From NCBI RefSeq assembly GCF_918697925.1, contig NZ_CAKKMF010000038.1, forward strand, positions 1-43,585: a stretch of DNA of 43,585 nucleotides. Direction: 5' to 3'. A program made the translations under genes and the position numbers. Shown here piece after piece: positions 40,407 to 43,585 of this stretch; positions within the stretch are counted from its first letter, which is position 1; each line of letters begins with the position of its first letter. The stretch comes from Arthrobacter sp. Bi26. Its GTDB lineage: Bacteria > Actinomycetota > Actinomycetes > Actinomycetales > Micrococcaceae. Below the pieces are notes generated by a model. That model had not been told where the DNA came from, did no database searches, and saw only the letters and a program-made list of their open reading frames with translations.

Positions 40407-43064
40407 TTGGACGCCAAATTCACCACCAAGAGCCAGGAGGCTCTCGCTGCCGCCGCCATGAACGCCTCGACCGCGGGTAATCCGCAGCTCGAGCCCGCCC
40501 ACCTGCTCAAAGCGCTCATGGACCAGCGGGAGGGCGTCGCCGTCGCACTGCTCCGGGCCACCGGCGCAGATCCGGACGCCGTCAGCGTCCAGGCGAGCAC
40601 CGCCATCAAGGCGCTTCCGTCGTCGTCCGGGAGCAGCGTGCAGCAGGCGCAGTTGTCCCGGGCCGGGCTGCAGACGATCAAGAATGCCCAGAACGAGGCC
40701 GAGCGCCTCGGGGACACTTTCGTCTCCACCGAACATTTGCTGCTGGGCCTTGCTGCCGGGAGCGACGGCGTCGGGAAGCTCCTGCGCGAGGCCGGCGCCT
40801 CCCATGAGGCGCTGCTGGCCGCCCTGCCGGGCGTCCGTGGCGACCGCAAAGTGGACAACGCGGACCCGGAGAACGCGTTCCAGGCGCTGGAGAAGTACGG
40901 CACGGACCTCACGGCGGTGGCCCGCTCGGGCAAGCTGGACCCGGTGATTGGCCGCGATGCCGAGATCCGGCGCATCATCCAGGTCCTGAGCCGCCGCACC
41001 AAGAACAACCCCGTTATTATCGGCGAGCCCGGCGTCGGCAAGACCGCCGTCGTCGAGGGCCTCGCCCAGCGGATCGTGGAAGGCGACGTGCCCGAAAGCC
41101 TGCGCGGCAAGACCCTGATCGCGCTGGACCTCGCCTCGATGGTGGCCGGGGCGAAGTACCGCGGCGAATTCGAGGAGCGGCTCAAGGCTGTCCTGGAGGA
41201 AATCAAGGGCTCCGAGGGGCAGATCGTCACGTTCATCGACGAACTCCACACGGTGGTGGGCGCCGGAGCCACGGGGGACAGCTCCATGGACGCCGGCAAC
41301 ATGCTCAAACCCATGCTGGCCCGCGGCGAGCTGCGGCTGATCGGGGCGACCACGCTGGACGAGTACCGCGAGAACATCGAAAAGGACCCCGCCCTGGAGC
41401 GCCGGTTCCAGCAGGTCTACGTGGGCGAGCCCAGCGTTGAGGACACCATCGGCATTCTGCGTGGCCTCAAGGAACGCTACGAGGCCCACCACAAGGTGTC
41501 CATCTCCGACTCCGCCCTCGTGGCGGCCGCGACCCTCTCCAACCGGTACATCTCCGGCCGGCAGCTGCCGGATAAGGCCATCGACCTCGTGGACGAGGCC
41601 GCGTCCCGGCTGCGCATGGAAATCGATTCCGCCCCGGAGGAGATCGACCAGCTGCGCCGACAGGTGGACCGCCTGACCATGGAGGAACTGGCCCTTGCCG
41701 GCGAGACCGACCCCGCCTCGGTGGAACGCCTTGCGGCCCTGCGCGCGGACATGGCGGACAAGAAGGAGGAGCTCGCGGGCCTGAACGCCCGCTGGGAGGC
41801 CGAGAAAGCGGGCCTGAACCGGGTGGGCGACCTGCGGGCCAAGCTCGACGAGTTCCGCTCCGCCGCCGACAAAGCCCAGCGCGAGGGGGACCTGGAGACG
41901 GCGTCCAGAATCCTCTACGGCGAGATCCCGTCCCTGGAGCGGGAACTGAACGCCGCCGCCGAGGCCGAGGCGGCCGTGCCCGATAAATCGAGGCAGATGG
42001 TGGCCGATGAGGTCACCGCCGATGACATCGCGGAGGTTATTTCGGCCTGGACCGGCATCCCCGCGGGGCGCATGCTGCAGGGCGAGAGCCAGAAGCTGCT
42101 GAACATGGAGCACGTCCTGGGTGAGCGGCTGATCGGCCAGCAGAAGGCCGTCGCCGCGGTCTCCGACGCCGTACGCCGCGCCCGCGCCGGGATCAGCGAC
42201 CCCAACCGGCCCACCGGCTCGTTCCTGTTCCTCGGCCCCACCGGCGTCGGCAAGACCGAGCTCGCCAAGTCCCTCGCGGACTTCCTCTTCGACGACGAGC
42301 GCGCAATGGTGCGGATCGACATGTCCGAATATTCGGAGAAGCACTCCGTGGCCCGGCTCGTCGGGGCGCCCCCCGGGTACGTCGGCTACGAGGAGGGCGG
42401 CCAGCTCACCGAGGCCGTGCGGCGGCGCCCGTACTCGGTCCTGCTGCTGGATGAGGTGGAAAAGGCGCACCCGGAGGTCTTCGACATCCTCCTTCAGGTG
42501 CTCGACGATGGACGGCTCACCGACGGTCAGGGCCGCACCGTCGACTTCCGCAACGTGATCCTGGTGCTCACCTCGAACCTGGGCAGCCAGTTCCTGGTGG
42601 ACCCCGGCCTCGACGCCGCGGCCAAGAAGAACGCCGTCATGGCCATGGTGAACGCCTCCTTCAAACCGGAATTCCTGAACCGGCTCGATGAGGTGGTGCT
42701 GTTCGATCCCCTGACCGTGGAGGAACTGTCCCAGATCGTGGAACTGCAGGTCAAGGAGCTCGGCGAGCGGCTCAAGGGCCGCCGGCTGAACCTCGAAGTG
42801 ACCGAGGGCGCCCGCGCCTGGCTGGCCGTGTCCGGCTTCGATCCCGCGTACGGCGCCCGGCCGCTGCGCCGCTTGGTGCAGCGCGAGATCGGCGACCGGC
42901 TGGCAAAGGCCATCCTGGCCGGCGAAATCACCGACGGCGACACCGTCCTGGTGGACACCGCGCCGGACCTGATGGAACTCACCATGGGCGGGCTGGAGGG
43001 CAGTGGTCTGCCCGACGGCGGCGCGGCCACCGGCACCGGGCTCTCGGTCCGGCGCAAGGAATAG
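40407..43064 (+). CDS. clpB: ClpB protein disaggregase
   Basis: An 885-residue hexameric AAA+ chaperone that rescues aggregated proteins with DnaK. Domains: Clp N-domain (about 1-145), AAA1 with Walker A GEPGVGKT (206-213) and FIDELH (277-281), coiled-coil M domain (about 405-525), AAA2 with Walker A GPTGVGKT (610-617) and [11 protein letters not shown] (679-689), and C-terminal domain. Pore residues KYRGEFEER (250) and PPGYVGYEE (655-663) are present, so it is complete. The frame is open back to 39654, but the real N-terminus [10 protein letters not shown] begins at TTG 40407, with AAGGAG 7 bp upstream. A HAIR element immediately upstream predicts HspR control. Confidence 0.95.
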   Translation: MDAKFTTKSQEALAAAAMNASTAGNPQLEPAHLLKALMDQREGVAVALLRATGADPDAVSVQASTAIKALPSSSGSSVQQAQLSRAGLQTIKNAQNEAERLGDTFVSTEHLLLGLAAGSDGVGKLLREAGASHEALLAALPGVRGDRKVDNADPENAFQALEKYGTDLTAVARSGKLDPVIGRDAEIRRIIQVLSRRTKNNPVIIGEPGVGKTAVVEGLAQRIVEGDVPESLRGKTLIALDLASMVAGAKYRGEFEERLKAVLEEIKGSEGQIVTFIDELHTVVGAGATGDSSMDAGNMLKPMLARGELRLIGATTLDEYRENIEKDPALERRFQQVYVGEPSVEDTIGILRGLKERYEAHHKVSISDSALVAAATLSNRYISGRQLPDKAIDLVDEAASRLRMEIDSAPEEIDQLRRQVDRLTMEELALAGETDPASVERLAALRADMADKKEELAGLNARWEAEKAGLNRVGDLRAKLDEFRSAADKAQREGDLETASRILYGEIPSLERELNAAAEAEAAVPDKSRQMVADEVTADDIAEVISAWTGIPAGRMLQGESQKLLNMEHVLGERLIGQQKAVAAVSDAVRRARAGISDPNRPTGSFLFLGPTGVGKTELAKSLADFLFDDERAMVRIDMSEYSEKHSVARLVGAPPGYVGYEEGGQLTEAVRRRPYSVLLLDEVEKAHPEVFDILLQVLDDGRLTDGQGRTVDFRNVILVLTSNLGSQFLVDPGLDAAAKKNAVMAMVNASFKPEFLNRLDEVVLFDPLTVEELSQIVELQVKELGERLKGRRLNLEVTEGARAWLAVSGFDPAYGARPLRRLVQREIGDRLAKAILAGEITDGDTVLVDTAPDLMELTMGGLEGSGLPDGGAATGTGLSVRRKE

Positions 43065-43091
43065 GCGCCGGCGGCTAGAGCGCGCTAAGTG

Positions 43092-43126
43092 CCGCCGGCA
43101 GCCGGGCCCGTCCCGGCTGCCGGCGG
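43092..43126 (+). terminator. Terminator between clpB and the convergent gene
   Basis: A perfect 15-bp inverted repeat (43092-43106 and 43112-43126) with a 5-nt loop lies between clpB and the convergent partial gene. Confidence 0.88.
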
Positions 43127-43204
43127 GCTAACTGGTCTAAAGCCGTGCGCCATGCCGGCGGGCTACGGCCATGCGCTAATCCAGTGCAGTAAAGCCGGGC
43201 AAGG

Positions 43205-43585
43205 TTAGGGCAGCAGGGACTCCATGATGACGTTTCCGGTGTCCGTCACGGCGTAGCAGTCGACCCGGCGGTCGCCCTTGTCCCAGCTGCGCGAGCTCGG
43301 GTAGGCCAGCTTGTAGCTCAGGTCGTAATCTCCCGCCTTGTCCGTCAGCGGTGCTTCCTTGCAGGCATTGCGCGCTTTCTGCTTGAGCTGTTCCCGGCCG
43401 GGGTAGGACTCATCTGCCCCGTACTTCTCCACGGCGACCAGCTGCGCCGAGTGACCTGTGGCGCAGTCCACGACGGTGGACTGTTGCGCATCCGGATCGA
43501 AGTCCTTGAAGCAATCCCGCAACTGGAAATCCATGGGGCTGACGCCTTCCAGCGGCAAGGCACCGCGGCTGGCCGGGGCCGGGGC
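43205..43585 (-). CDS. Septum formation-like secreted protein, N-terminus cut by window edge
   Basis: The frame is open from the window end; 126 residues and the stop are visible. The visible part begins with an Ala/Pro-rich stretch (APAPASRGA), then a Cys-containing domain with FQLRDCFKDFDPDAQQSTVVDCATGHSAQLV. Two Cys residues here, plus one in KARNACKEA and one in RVDCYAV, probably form two disulphides. The DCF ... VVDC ... H pattern is that of the actinobacterial septum-formation (Septum_form) domain, normally attached to a membrane anchor by a linker. The missing N-terminus probably holds that anchor. Confidence 0.7.
   Translation of the reverse strand, partial: APAPASRGALPLEGVSPMDFQLRDCFKDFDPDAQQSTVVDCATGHSAQLVAVEKYGADESYPGREQLKQKARNACKEAPLTDKAGDYDLSYKLAYPSSRSWDKGDRRVDCYAVTDTGNVIMESLLP

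Overview
The window looks like chromosome of a high-GC actinobacterium of the Micrococcaceae, most likely Arthrobacter or a close relative. This is an inference from the GC-rich codon use, frequent GTG/TTG starts, a HAIR-type (HspR) element before clpB, apparently leaderless promoters and GC-rich hairpin terminators. No tRNA, rRNA, insertion sequence, phage gene or CRISPR array was recognised. Most of the window is ordinary transport and metabolism; the unusual parts are one envelope-polysaccharide gene cluster and several non-coding repeat or regulatory structures.

Layout. 1-5.3 kb: a CynX-type MFS transporter, then an M20 amidohydrolase plus MHS-type symporter operon divergent from a tandem Lrp/AsnC regulator. 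5.3-9.2 kb: an MFS exporter behind a near-perfect SoxR/MerR-type promoter that also looks leaderless, a CycA-like amino-acid permease, and a small CsbD-like gene whose 3' end lies in a 13-bp minisatellite. 9.4-11.7 kb: two SAM-dependent methyltransferases and a small unknown protein. 11.7-15.8 kb: a DEAD-box RNA helicase preceded by a leader that combines a 36-codon leaderless leader ORF with an intrinsic-terminator hairpin, then an MBL-fold hydrolase and an aldo/keto reductase. 15.9-22.8 kb: a paired SMR exporter, an FCD-type GntR regulator divergent from a four-gene YdcSTUV-like ABC importer, and HutD. 22.9 kb: trpF.

23.6-32.0 kb is a minus-strand cluster: two GT2 glycosyltransferases, an HPr-kinase-like P-loop protein, a GT2-flippase fusion, a large polytopic membrane protein, two overlapping small membrane proteins (one only 59 residues) and a secreted LamG-like protein. 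Together they look like a compact surface-glycan assembly system. Divergent from it lies a GH16-type lipoprotein, then a metallophosphoesterase lipoprotein that could act on the same cell surface.

34.8-39.6 kb carries YceI, YccF, an SRPBCC protein, a DUF4031-HD fusion, a BBE-type flavin oxidase and an AhpD-like protein. 39.6-40.4 kb, upstream of clpB, holds a striking array of twelve 10-bp palindromes (GGRCATGYCC and variants) separated by linkers of exactly 19 or 22 bp, followed by the HAIR element and clpB (TTG start). The window ends inside a secreted septum-formation-like protein gene.
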